The notes under the pieces: model-generated | What the model was told of the DNA's origin: nothing | Seen by the model: only the letters and a program-made list of their open reading frames with translations | Database searches by the model: none | NCBI GenBank assembly: GCA_964036665.1 | Contig: OZ038526.1 | Coordinates: 3,348,001-3,412,000, forward strand | Direction: 5' to 3' | Length of the DNA: 64,000 nucleotides | From: Gordius sp. MW1 | Taxonomy: Eukaryota; Nematomorpha; Gordioida; Gordea; Gordiidae | Program-made: the position numbers and the translations under genes | In this document: piece after piece, positions 37,901 to 49,900 of the stretch | Numbering within the stretch: position 1 is the first letter of the stretch | How the letters are laid out: the number at the start of each line of letters is the position of its first letter

Positions 37901-40900
37901 CCATTGGAGCACTTAAAGCTAAACGCAATATCTTTTTCTTCTATTAATTTAGATATTTCCGAGAATTTTATACAATAAAGTGTTTTTTAGAAACAAAGAG
38001 AATAGGAGAGGGCTTACGTCGAACCAAGAAGAGCCTAGGAAATTGCCGTCGGTCTGGGCTATGGAAATGAGAGTTTTGATCGTCAACAAATTTTTCGTTT
38101 TTATTTGGGGCGAATGCGTGGCTGTTGGGTAAGCGACCGCCGTCAACAGGGTAAAGTGTGAAAGGGCTTGGATGAAGGCGTTCCTTTCCAGCTAATTGAG
38201 CAGCGCGGCGAGTTTACAATGAAAAATAGGAGTAAAGAAATAAAACCAACGATTACCCTAACACATAACAGATTTTTATTTAAAGAAAATCCGAAATAAG
38301 CATAGGAACTTCGACTAGATAATTTAAACTTATCTACATTCTAAATACAACAACAAAAATTCACATAAAAAAGTATACCAAAAGGTAGAAAATCTGAAAT
38401 GAGCATAGAGGCCTAGACTAGATAATTTTAACTTATCTACATCATTAAAAACAAAAACTCGGGCCTTCAGCCCTCGTGGGAAGGGGGAGAAGGGAAGGGA
38501 AGAGGGGAAGGGAAGGGGGGACGACTCATCTGTACTTCGTATAAATGTATCATACTTGCTATGCAATTTATGGGCGAGAAAGGTGGGAAGGGGCGAGAAT
38601 GCCTATAGGGGGGTATTAAATGCCTAATGATTAATTAATTATTTATACAAATTTTCCATTACAGGCAAAATGATATAGGCAAAATGTAATATAGGCAAGG
38701 GTTAGGGTTAGATTTAGTGTTTGCATCTAGTTGCGTATTACATTAGTTTTTATTGATTATGGGTCTAACAAACATTATATTATAAAACAACACAATGTTA
38801 AGAATTTGCAGAATTGTTGGGAGAAATTTTTTGTTGAATTTGAACAATTTTTAATTAAAAAAATCAAAAATTTGGCCAATGGTCACTTTTTCTCTATTGG
38901 TCAGTACCAACAGATACTCTATAAGTCGATGATAGCCAAAAAAATGGAAAAAAAAAATTTTGATGCTCACTTTGGCCAATGGTCATTTTTTTCCATTGGT
39001 CAGCAGCCAGGACACGGTAAAAGTGGATATAAATTCATAAGAGTAAAAAAAACGAAAAAAAATTTTCAAATCACATTTTGGCCAATGGTCATTTTTTTCC
39101 AGTGGTCAGCAGCCAGGACACGGTAAAAGTGGATATAAACTCATAATAGTCAAAAAAAACGAAAAAAAAGTTTTCGAATCACATTTTGGCCAATGGTCAT
39201 TTTATTCCATTGGTCAGCAGCCAGCGGACGGCCAAAAAGTGATAATAGCAATGGTAGGAACAGGAACAATCATAATAGTCAAAAAAAAAACGAAAAAAAT
39301 ATTTTCGATTCACATTTTGGCCAATGGTCATTTTTTCCATCGGTCAGGAGTAGAGATGGCACAGGGGGGAATATTCCCGGGAATATTCCCATTAATTCCA
39401 GGGAATATTCCCGCGGGAAAATTGAATTTTCCCTATGATAAATTCCCTTAAAAAAATTAATGTTTTTGACACAAAATTTACGCAATATTTTATTTTTAAA
39501 TTGATTTTAATTATTTAGAATTTTATATTTTCCTCGTGGAAACTTCTATTAGCATTTTTCCGCCTATTTAAATTAATTGAAACCTTCTAGTCAATCACCT
39601 AATTCAAGTAAAATATAAACATCAGAATTTAAATTTTTAGCTTTTATTTTGGAATTTGACTTGCTTATTGTATATTCAAAAAGTTTACCCTATTTGTTTG
39701 ACTCATCTAAGTAAATAAAATACATATAAACAATTTTATTTAAAGTAGCTTTTAGCTTGTTTGAATTTGAAATATAAGTTGCAAATCAACTATTTAGGTA
39801 TTATTACACCTACACCATTAAAATTTAAATTCTGTATTACCCTATATTTAATCTAGCACTATTTTTTGTTTCTACTTTACAAACACACCTACAATTTTAA
39901 TAATATAAACAACTTAATTTAAACCTCAGGTAAGATTATGTATAATTAAATTTGAAATTTTTTTAGCTAAATCTATTTGACATTCAATTTGATATCCTAT
40001 TTAATATTTTAAAAAACACTTACACTTAAACTCAAGTAAAATTATACTAGCATTTTATTTTTAACTAGCTTTTAGCTGTATTGGATTGGCCTATATTTTA
40101 AATCATTAAATAAATTTTAATCTGGTAAGATGCCTAGAAAACCATCTGATATCTGGAAACATTTTGGTAGACATACATCCTCCAATAAGAAAGGCTTTAT
40201 TGCCATCTGCAACTATTGCAACCATAAATATGACTTCCCCAACCCAACAAAAATGTCTATCCATATACAAAAATGCCCAGAATATGCAAGTGAAACAAAA
40301 TGCTCAGAACTAGAAGTTTTTTCAATATCCTCAGCAGAATCATCTAAAACTTTTTCTGCGTCAGAACACAAACACCCCACTGTAACAACACCTGAGTTAA
40401 CAACAAATTTTAACACTTCAAAACAATCCACATCAAATATTAATCAATATTTCGATAGCATGACTCCAGTGCAACAAGAAAGATTAAATGAAAAGCTTGC
40501 ACTGGCTATCTATATGTCAAATTGTCCGTTTAACATAACAGAAAATTATTATTGGAAGGACTTTTTCAAATCTATAAAACCATCCTTCAGAATTCCACCA
40601 AGAAAGGCAATAGGAGGTTCTTTGCTAAATGACCAATTTGACAAGATCAAAGCAGTTATAAATGAAAAACTAGAATCAGGTTCTAATTTTACATTAATTA
40701 GTGATGGTTGGACAAACATTAGGGGGGAGTCCATAATCAATTTTATAATAATGACACCGAAACCCATATTTTTAAAATCTATAGATACAGGGACGAATGC
40801 CCATACTGGGGATTATATAGCTGATCAATTCCTAAAGGTGATGGAAGAAATTGGCACTCAAAAATTTGTTGCCATAGTTACTGACAACGCTAAAAATATG

Positions 40901-43900
40901 AAGAAGGCTTGGGAAATAGTTAAGTCTAAACATCCTTCAATTGAGTGCTTTGGCTGTGCAGCTCATGGGCTTAATTTATTAATAAAAGATATCTCCAACA
41001 AAATTCCTACCATCCAAAATATTACAGCTAAAGTTAAACAAATTATAAAATACATTAAATTTAATACAATATTATCATCAACTTTTAAAGAAAAACAATG
41101 TAACAAAAATCGTTTCACAACTTTGAAAATACCCTGTCCAACAAGGTGGGGTGGTATAGTTATAATGCTTAATACTTTCCTAGTAAACAAAGATACTTTG
41201 CAGGAACTAGCTTTAACAAATACATTTGCTGATCGAAGCAAACGTTTAAATTTGCTTGATAATGATGTTTTTTGGGAGAAAATAAAAAAAAATACATTTT
41301 TTTTAGATGTAATTTTGACCAAAATAACTTGCATAGAAAGTGACTCTGGATTATTGTCTGATGTACCGGAAGCATTTCATACTATTAAAGCCCATTTCAG
41401 CGAAATTTCTAGTAAGGAATTTAGCCTAATTGATGCAAGTGTTATTAAAAAATTCGTGAGCAAAAGGAAATCGTTTTGCTGTAAGGATTTTCATATGGCA
41501 GCTAACTTGCTTGATCCACGTTATTGTGGAGTCAACCTTACTACAAAAGAAATAGCTGAAGCAATTAACGCTATCAAGATTATTTCTCAAGGCTATAATT
41601 TCAATATAGGCCAAGTTATTGCCAATTTGGCAGAATTTCGTGCTAAAGACGGGTTGTTTGCTGAGCGGTCAATATGGGATAGCGCTAGTTACATTTCACC
41701 CTTGACGTGGTGGAAAGGCTTGTGCACTAACCAACCCTTATCTGAAATTGCCGTGAAACTCTTTTCAATTCCAGCTACCAGTGCTGCCACAGAAAGAATT
41801 TGGTCCACATTTGGTTATGTACATTCTAAATCAAGAAATCGAATGAAAAACGACAAGGTGAAAAAGCTAGTGTCCATAAGGCACAACATGCACTTGAAAA
41901 GTAGTATCAATTTTAATGCAAAAGCGCGCTCAATATCTTCATCTGATGAATCAATTTCATCGCTAAATGACGATAGTGACAGTTTAGATATTGACAATTT
42001 TTAATGTATATTTTTATGTAAATTTGTAATGAAATATTGTGTATTATTGGAGAAATAAACTTTATTAGCATTTCATTTTACACCCTAGCATCTTTTTTTC
42101 ATCTAAGACTATATATTAACAATCAAAGTATTTATTTTCCCCATGAATTCACCAAAATTCCCGTTATTTCCCAAAAATTCCCGTTATTTCCCCAAAATTC
42201 CATATTTTCCCTGGGAATATTCCCTCGATGAAAATTCCCGGGAAATTACCCATCTCTAGTCAGGAGCCAGCGGACGGCCAAAAAGTCATAATAGCAATGG
42301 TAGTAACAGGAACAATCATAATAGTCAAAAAAAACGAAAAAATAAACTCGGATTCACATTTTGGCACGTGGTCATTTTTTTCAGTGGTCAGCAGCCAACG
42401 GACGGTCAAAAAGTCTTATTATCAATGATAGTAACAAGAACAATCATAAGAGTCAAAAAAAACCCGGGATTCTAACCCAAAAACTAGTTAAATTGCATAG
42501 CAATTAAAAGTAAACAACTTTTATTTATATTTTAGAAGATTTTTACCCTCATATTCGATGTTTTTAATGGATAAATTTTCGGGAATTGTCGAGGGTGTTA
42601 AAAAGAAATTATAATTATTATAATAATATTTCGTCCTATTTAAGGACATCTTCGGATTAAAATACGCGATATTTTTTTTTGATTATAGGTATATTTTTAA
42701 AATTATTTTGGCATTTAAAATTAAATGCATTTTGTTATTACTCGTATTTACAACTAGAATATGTTTAAACGAATATATATATATATACTATTTTTGTGAT
42801 ATATTTTATGATTATTTTTTAAAATTTGTATGTGAAAAAATTTGAGGCAAAAATATTTATTTTAATTTTATTTTAATCCGAAGATGTCCTTAAATAGGAC
42901 GAAATATTATTATAATAATTATAATTTCTTTTTAACACCCTCGACAATTCCCGAAAATTTATCCATTAAAAACTTTTATTTATGTTTATTATATAACATT
43001 GGTCAGCAGCCAGCGGACGGCCAAAAAGTCATAATAGCAATGGTAGAAACAGGAACAATCATAATAGTCAAAAAAAAACGAAAAAAATAATTTCGATTCA
43101 CATTTTTGCCAATGGTCATTTTTTTCATTGGTCAGCAGCCAGCGGACGGCCAAAAATTCTTATTATCAATGATAGTAACAAGAACAATCATAAGAGTCAA
43201 AAAAACTCCGGGATTCTAACCCCAAAACTAGTTAAATTGCATAGCAATTAAAAAGTAAACAACTTTTATTTATGTTTATTATATAACTAGTTAAATTGCA
43301 TAGCATTAAAAGTAAACAACTTTTATCTATGTTTATTATATAATAGATAATTTAACAAATCTTATATATAACACACCGAGGGAGATAGAGATGAGGGGTG
43401 GGGCACCTCTTATGCATTAATTTAAAAAATAACAGAGCGAGGGAGATAGAGATGAGGGGTGGGGCACCTCTTTCTCATGCATTAATTTAAAAATCGATAA
43501 CCTAATATACCCAATGCAAATAGATAGGGAGGGTAGGACAACGGACGGACGGACAACGGACGGACGGACAACGGACGGACAACCAAAAAACGAGCCCATA
43601 AATTGCATAGCAATTAAAAAGATAAAATTCCATAAAATTAAGTATATCAAAAGGGACCTAACCTAACACCAAAGTTATGGCACTTATATTCTGAATTAAT
43701 CGACTAAACTTTGTCACCCAACGAGACACACTTTCGGGTGACAAAGCCAAAACATTAAGTCAAACCACTTTCCGACTAACTAATTCAAATCAGTAATAGG
43801 TATTATCGATAAATTGGTGATAATTTAACATATTTTTGCCCCTCCCATAAAACAACAATAACAAAGCATTTTGATTTAGGGAATTACTTCTAACTGAAAA

Positions 43901-46900
43901 ATGCAAGCGATCCGTATGGCATTTTTCATGCCCTCCAAACAGAGCGACACAACTTCAATGTCGTCGCAATCTTGCAGCGAAACGCTGAAAGCGGCTAGCA
44001 TGGGGGTCCAAGTGATCTAGCATCCACCCAAAATGACGTGACAATATATAATGTAAAACTGCTGTTGCCATTACATAAAAATATCGTTTTTCATTCCAAA
44101 ACTAACAAAAAAAATTATTAATGTTATCGTTTCTATATGATGATAACCTTGAACATGGGGCGCACGTGTTCGATGTATATGGCGCTGCGAAATTCGTTTT
44201 TCGTGGGGTCGCAAAGCGATTTTGGATTATCCAAATCTTTGTCTGCCACGCAAAATACCGTTAAATATATATAGTAAAATATAAGTGCAAACTGATCTGC
44301 CCCCAAAAATAAGTGGGAAAATAGTGTTAGAAGGTCACAAGCTAATGAAAAGTAAAGAGAAAGTCAGCACAAAGCCAAAAATGCCTAAAAAAGTGACTTA
44401 GAGTACATCAAAAATTATGGTTATTATTGAGTAACCTTTCATTTTCAATCGGTTTTCCGCGATTTCGTCATATATTTGGGAGAGATAGGACTCCGGCAAG
44501 TCCTTTTGGTCGTTGGTGTTTTTATTGATCCTGATGTATTCTTCTTTCGTCATCTTGTGCTTGACCTAACAATGGCAGAGAGGAAAAATGAGCATTCGAG
44601 AAACATGTCGAGATTCAATTTTATTAGCTATATTGCCCGAAACAAAAAAGACTCATTTTAGGAAAATTGCAAATTATTTTTATGCATTTTATAAAACAAA
44701 GCATAATACAAAGTATTAAATATAAAAAATCCGAAATTATATAAAAACTAGTTAAATTGCATAGCATTACTCGGGCCTTCGGCCCTCGTGGGAAGGGGGA
44801 GAAGGGAAGGGAAGAGGGGAAGGGAAGGGGGGACGACTCATCTGTACTTCGTATAAATGTATCATATTTGCTATGCAATTTTTGGGCGAGAAAGGTGGGA
44901 AGGGGCGAGAATGCCTATAGGGGGGTATTAAATGCCTAATGATTAATTAATTATTTATACAAATTTTCCATTATAGGCAAAATGTAATATAGGCAAGGGT
45001 TAGGGTTAGATTTAGTGTTTGCATCTAGTTGCGTATTACATTAGTTTTTATGGCCTTTAGTGATTATGGGTCTAACAAACATTATATTATAAAACAACAC
45101 AATGTTAAGAATTTGCAGAATTGTTGGGAGAAATTTTTTGTAGAATTTGAACAATTTTTAATTAAAAAAATCAAAAATTTGGCCAATGGTCACTTTTTCT
45201 CTATTGGTCAGTACCAACAGATACTCTATAAGTCAATGATAGCCAAAAAAACGGAAAAAAAAAATTTTGATGCTCACTTTGGCCAATGGTCATTTTTTTC
45301 CATTGGTCAGCAGCCAGCACACGGTAAAAGTGGATATAAATTCATAAGAGTAAAAAAAACGGAAAAAAAAAATTTCGAATCACATTTTGGCCAATGGTCA
45401 TTTTTTTCCATTGGTCAGCAGCCAGGACACGGTAAAAGTGGATATAAATTCATAATAGTCAAAAAAAAAACGAAAAAAAAGTTTTCGAATTACATTTTGG
45501 CCAATGGTCATTTTATTCCATTGGTCAGCAGCCAGCGGACGGCCAAAAAGTCATAATAGCAATGGTAGGAACAGGAACAATCATAATAGTCAAAAAAACC
45601 GAAAAAAATAATTTCGATTCACATTTTGGCCAATGGTCATTTTTTCAATCGGTCAGGAGCCAGCGGACGGCCAAAAAGTCATAATAGCAATGGTAGTAAC
45701 AGGAACAATCATAATAGTCAAAAAAAAAACGAAAAAATAAACTCGGATTCACATTTTGGCCAATGGTCATTTTTTTCATTGGTCAGCAGCCAACGGACGG
45801 CCAAAAAGTCTTATTATCAATGATAGTAACAAGAACAATCATAAGAGTCTAAAAAACTCCGGGATTCTAACCCAAAAACTAGTTAAATTGCATAGCAATT
45901 AAAAGTAAACAACTTTTATTTATGTTTATTATATAACATTGGTCAGCAGCCAGCGGACGGCCAAAAAGTCATAATAGCAATGGTAGAAACAGGAACAATC
46001 ATAATAGTCAAAAAAAAACGAAAAAAATAATTTCGATTCACATTTTGGCCAATGGTCATTTTTTTCATTGGTCAGCAGCCAGCGGACGGCCAAAAATTCT
46101 TATTATCAATGATAGTAACAAGAACAATCATAAGAGTCAAAAAAAACTCCGGGATTCTAACCCCAAAACTAGTTAAATTGCATAGCAATTAAAAAGTAAA
46201 CAAGTTTTATTTATGTTTATTATATAACTAGTTAAATTGCATAGCATTAAAAGTAAACAACTTTTATCTATGTTTATTATATAACAAAAACTAGTTAAAT
46301 TGCATAGCAATTAAAAGTAAACAACTTTTATTTATGTTTATTATATAATAGATAATTTAACAAATCTTATATATAACACACCGAGGGAGATAGAGATGAG
46401 GGGTGGGGCACCTCTTATATTAATTCAAAAAATAACACAGCGAGGGAGATAGAGATGAGGGGTGGGGCACCTCTTTCTCATCCATTAATTTAAAAAAGCG
46501 ATAACCTAATATACCCAATGCAAATAGATAGGGAGGGTAACGGACGGACAGACAGACAGACGGACGGACGGACAACAAAAAACGAGCCCATAAATTGCAT
46601 AGCAATTAACAATGCTTTTCAAAAACTTATGTATTCCATAAGCTAGAAGCCCAACCAAACAAACCCAGCTATTTTTATAACACTAAATGGAACCCTTTTC
46701 ATCCTTTTCACTTAATCAAATCCTTAGACAATTGTTAAATGTTAGGCTTCGGTTAAGGTTAATCTTACTTGTGGATTGTGGAGATCCGTGGTCAACATTA
46801 TGATGGAAAAAGCTAAGACGTATGCCGAATCGGCAGACTGAAAGAGTCCCAAGCTAAAAATATCACCATTTTTACATGATTATATGAATTTCAACGATGT

Positions 46901-49900
46901 CAATAAATTACAATAAATCCGAAAACATTCGTATGTACAATATAAAATTATGGCTAAAAAAAAATTTCGTTTGACTGTCCCATAAATTCAAAACTTTTGC
47001 CCATCCCCCTATATTTTATAAATCTATAATAATTTGTAAATAGCTTGTTTTACTCTGATACCAAAACATATGGTGTGATGTAATAGAACCAAAAATTAGT
47101 AATGTTTAAAGACTATAAAAAACGGGGAAAAGGATTAAATTTTTACCTTCATGAGGTGTAGCCAAATCAAAATTACAGAAGTGATTTATTGATATGACTA
47201 CTGTAAATTGTAAAATCCAACATAATAATTTCAATCCATAGCTCTATGCCAGCTAATTAATTTAAAAAATTTTAGCATGTATCATACACAATCATTTAAT
47301 AATAAACTTCTATTAGTGTTTAAAACAAGCGTAGAAAAAAGAGTAGGAGCTAGGATCAGTGTTGTGTCCGGGTCCGACAATAAACTTTTAATAAAAAAAA
47401 CAACGAACGAGAGAGCGCTCAGCGCCTTACTTTGAGTTATTTTCGACGTAGCGGGCGGCAAACTTTTGCATGAGGCGATCGACTTTTTGCGCTTCGCCGG
47501 GTAGTTTGAAGCGCTCCAAAAATTCCCGTAGCGCTTGAACGAAGCCTTTCCCGTGAAAATCCATGAGGTCCACATACGCGTACATGACTTCCTTGTTGAA
47601 CCTTTTAAATCATGCAAAATTAATATAAAATCGCCCCTTATTAGCTCATTTTCGCACATTAGACGGTCTTATCTTTCGGTGTTTTCAAGGTATAATTTTA
47701 CTAATTTATATCAGTTTCCCTTAATTAACTGTGGCTAAGAGCTGGTAGACGCTATTCGAACATGACATCCTTATTAAGACAGGTCTTGAATGATGAGAAT
47801 AAAAAAGATTTTAACTAAATTTCCAATAGCTGCTTTGCACACTAAGGTGGTCAGCTTCGTTAGATTTTTGGATGAGGGGTAACGCTGGGCTATCCATGCC
47901 TGACAGCCGTGTTGACGATGTGATATATTATTTCCATCTTTTAAAAACAAAGTGCTAAAAGCGGGATTTGAACCCACAAGCTCTTGTTCAAAGACAAAGC
48001 CTAAACTAACTAAGCCCCCACGCCCCCAAAGTTGATTTAAACTAAATATATTAGACGTTTACGGTGAAAAAATGCACTGAAGTTTACTTGTCATTTTCCC
48101 CGAGGTAATCCCCGATGGCACTCTTGTCCAGCCGAGGCTCTGTGTAGAGGAAAGAGGCTACGTCTTCAGGCGTCGTCCCCAGCAGGTCTGTCTTTTCTTG
48201 CAAAAACGATATACCCTTACCGGGATGCTTCTTAAACCTGGAATCATTCGACAAAATTATAGTGTGCGAAGCAATTATCCCGTAAAACAATTGTCTAAAG
48301 GGCGATTACAATGGATTCCCTTAGTTTTTCGAACCTCCAAGACTATCATTCGATCAATGACTGACCTATATGAAGGCCAGGTAAAAAACAAAAAATACCC
48401 TGAAATTCGTAAACGTTCAGCAGAAAAATTGGGTAAATTTAAATTACATCTCTATTATGATTCCATCGCCGATCATGTTGGAAGAAATTCGAAAACGGAG
48501 ATTAAATTTCGATCATTCCAAACTAGTGTTGTAAAAAAGGTTGGGGTTTGTTTGGTCGACCTTTAGTTTAACTAGGACTCGACCCTGATCTGTTTTTCAA
48601 ATTTCTATTAAGCCTAGTGGTCGACTTAGAAAAATAGACGAAAAATCTTTGGTCTGTTTATGCTTAATCGACTAAAACAAAAAGACCGACCAAACAAGAC
48701 CCAGCCCTTTTTACAACACTACTTCATACATTTATATTAAGTCTTCCTGTGTTCGCTTTATGTAAATCAAATAATTTCAGGAGAAAAAGTTTAAAAGGGC
48801 ACTCACATAGCAATGCCCGATTCGATGATTTCCTTCTTGCGTTTCATGTCCTCGTACCGGGCAGGGTGATCATCGGAAGCCCCGGGTTCGTATAAGCCGG
48901 GACTAGACGGGTCCGAGACCCCGGGTTGGTGGGGTCCGAGGTCCGGGTCCGACCGCATTTTGAAACCGTCCGCGCGAGTGTTTATGTTCCAAGGACCCGT
49001 CTTAGAACGACGCCTACGCCTAAAACTCCCTCCGGCTCTGTTGTTTAGAGTCGAAGGGGCTTTGGCCGTAGCGTTAGGTCGTCCAGCGTTATAATGGTCG
49101 TCACCGACGGCACCTAGTGTCAAATGCACGACAAAAAATAATTTAAAACTATGTAAACGGGTTTGTGTTGTAGGTTAAACTTCTAAAGGTGAAAACTGCT
49201 TGGGTCAATGAAAGGGAAAGGATTAAAACAAGTTCCCTTTCATTCAGCAGTTATGGAATAAGCTAAGCTCAACCCCTTAAAAGAGTGTGGCATATTTGAC
49301 ATCCACATACAAATGGTTAGGTAAGTGATTAAAAAAAGTTATGTGGGTATTGGCTATTCCTTATAAATCTATTGCGATATAAGAATTCAACCATCTAAAA
49401 CATCGTCAACTCGGACCTATTAATATTAAAACACCGAGTGTGTGAGAATCAACAATTCTAAGCGAAATTAAAAAACACCATCAGCATCGATGTTAATAAT
49501 TGTAGCAAACTCTCCCTAATGATTTCGTCTTTTACCGACAACGAGCCCGAGTAAAGTATAAAAGCGTGCATAAGAAATCACGGGATATAAGGGGAAAAAA
49601 CCTCTAGCCTCCTCCGAGCCCATATCGAGGGGAGGTGGCGGGGGCGGGGACGTCGGGGTATTGGTGGCAGAGTAGAGGTCTTCGCACCACTGCGCCATGC
49701 ACCGACTGATGGCGACCAGGCAACGCAGACCCATGGACCGGGTGCCCCCGGGTCCGCCACCGAGGTCGGGGCAAGAGGCTAGGCGGGACAGGGCTGAGAC
49801 GAGGCGGGAAAAGACGTTGGTCGCTGAGAGGTCGCAATCGTAGTTGACGTACAAGTCGACGACGTTTTGCGGATCTACAATTAGGTTGACACAAATTATG

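Larger units (their letters stand above)
38459..43611 (-). repeat. Minisatellite-bearing repeat, copy C (interrupted by a hAT and a foldback element)
   Basis: The inverse of copy B: it opens CTCGGGCCTTCAGCCCTCGTGG, then the GGGAAGGGGA tract, an AATTTATGGGCGAGAAAGG box, TAGGGGGGTATTAAATGCC, and CCAATGG/CCATTGG minisatellite units. It closes with GATGAGGGGTGGGGCACC units, a GGACGGACAACGGAC tract and CATAAATTGCATAGCAATT at 43611. Removing the hAT (39351-42258) and the foldback element (about 42550-42980) leaves a length and order like copies B and D. It fills most of the 5.7-kb ARFGEF intron 19. Confidence 0.75.

Noticed and set aside
38699..38712. Telomere repeat (GGGTTAGGGTTAG), also at 44997
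   Set aside because: Only two units, at the same place in two copies of the dispersed repeat; part of that repeat, not a telomere trace.
42561..42972. Terminal inverted repeats of the neighbouring hAT
   Set aside because: They lie outside the 8-bp duplication that bounds the hAT and share no sequence with its ends; a separate insertion.
45029..45556. 175-codon ORF reading [19 protein letters not shown] repeats
   Set aside because: It runs through tandem minisatellite units; the periodic peptide is caused by repeat length, and the same DNA in other copies is broken by stops.
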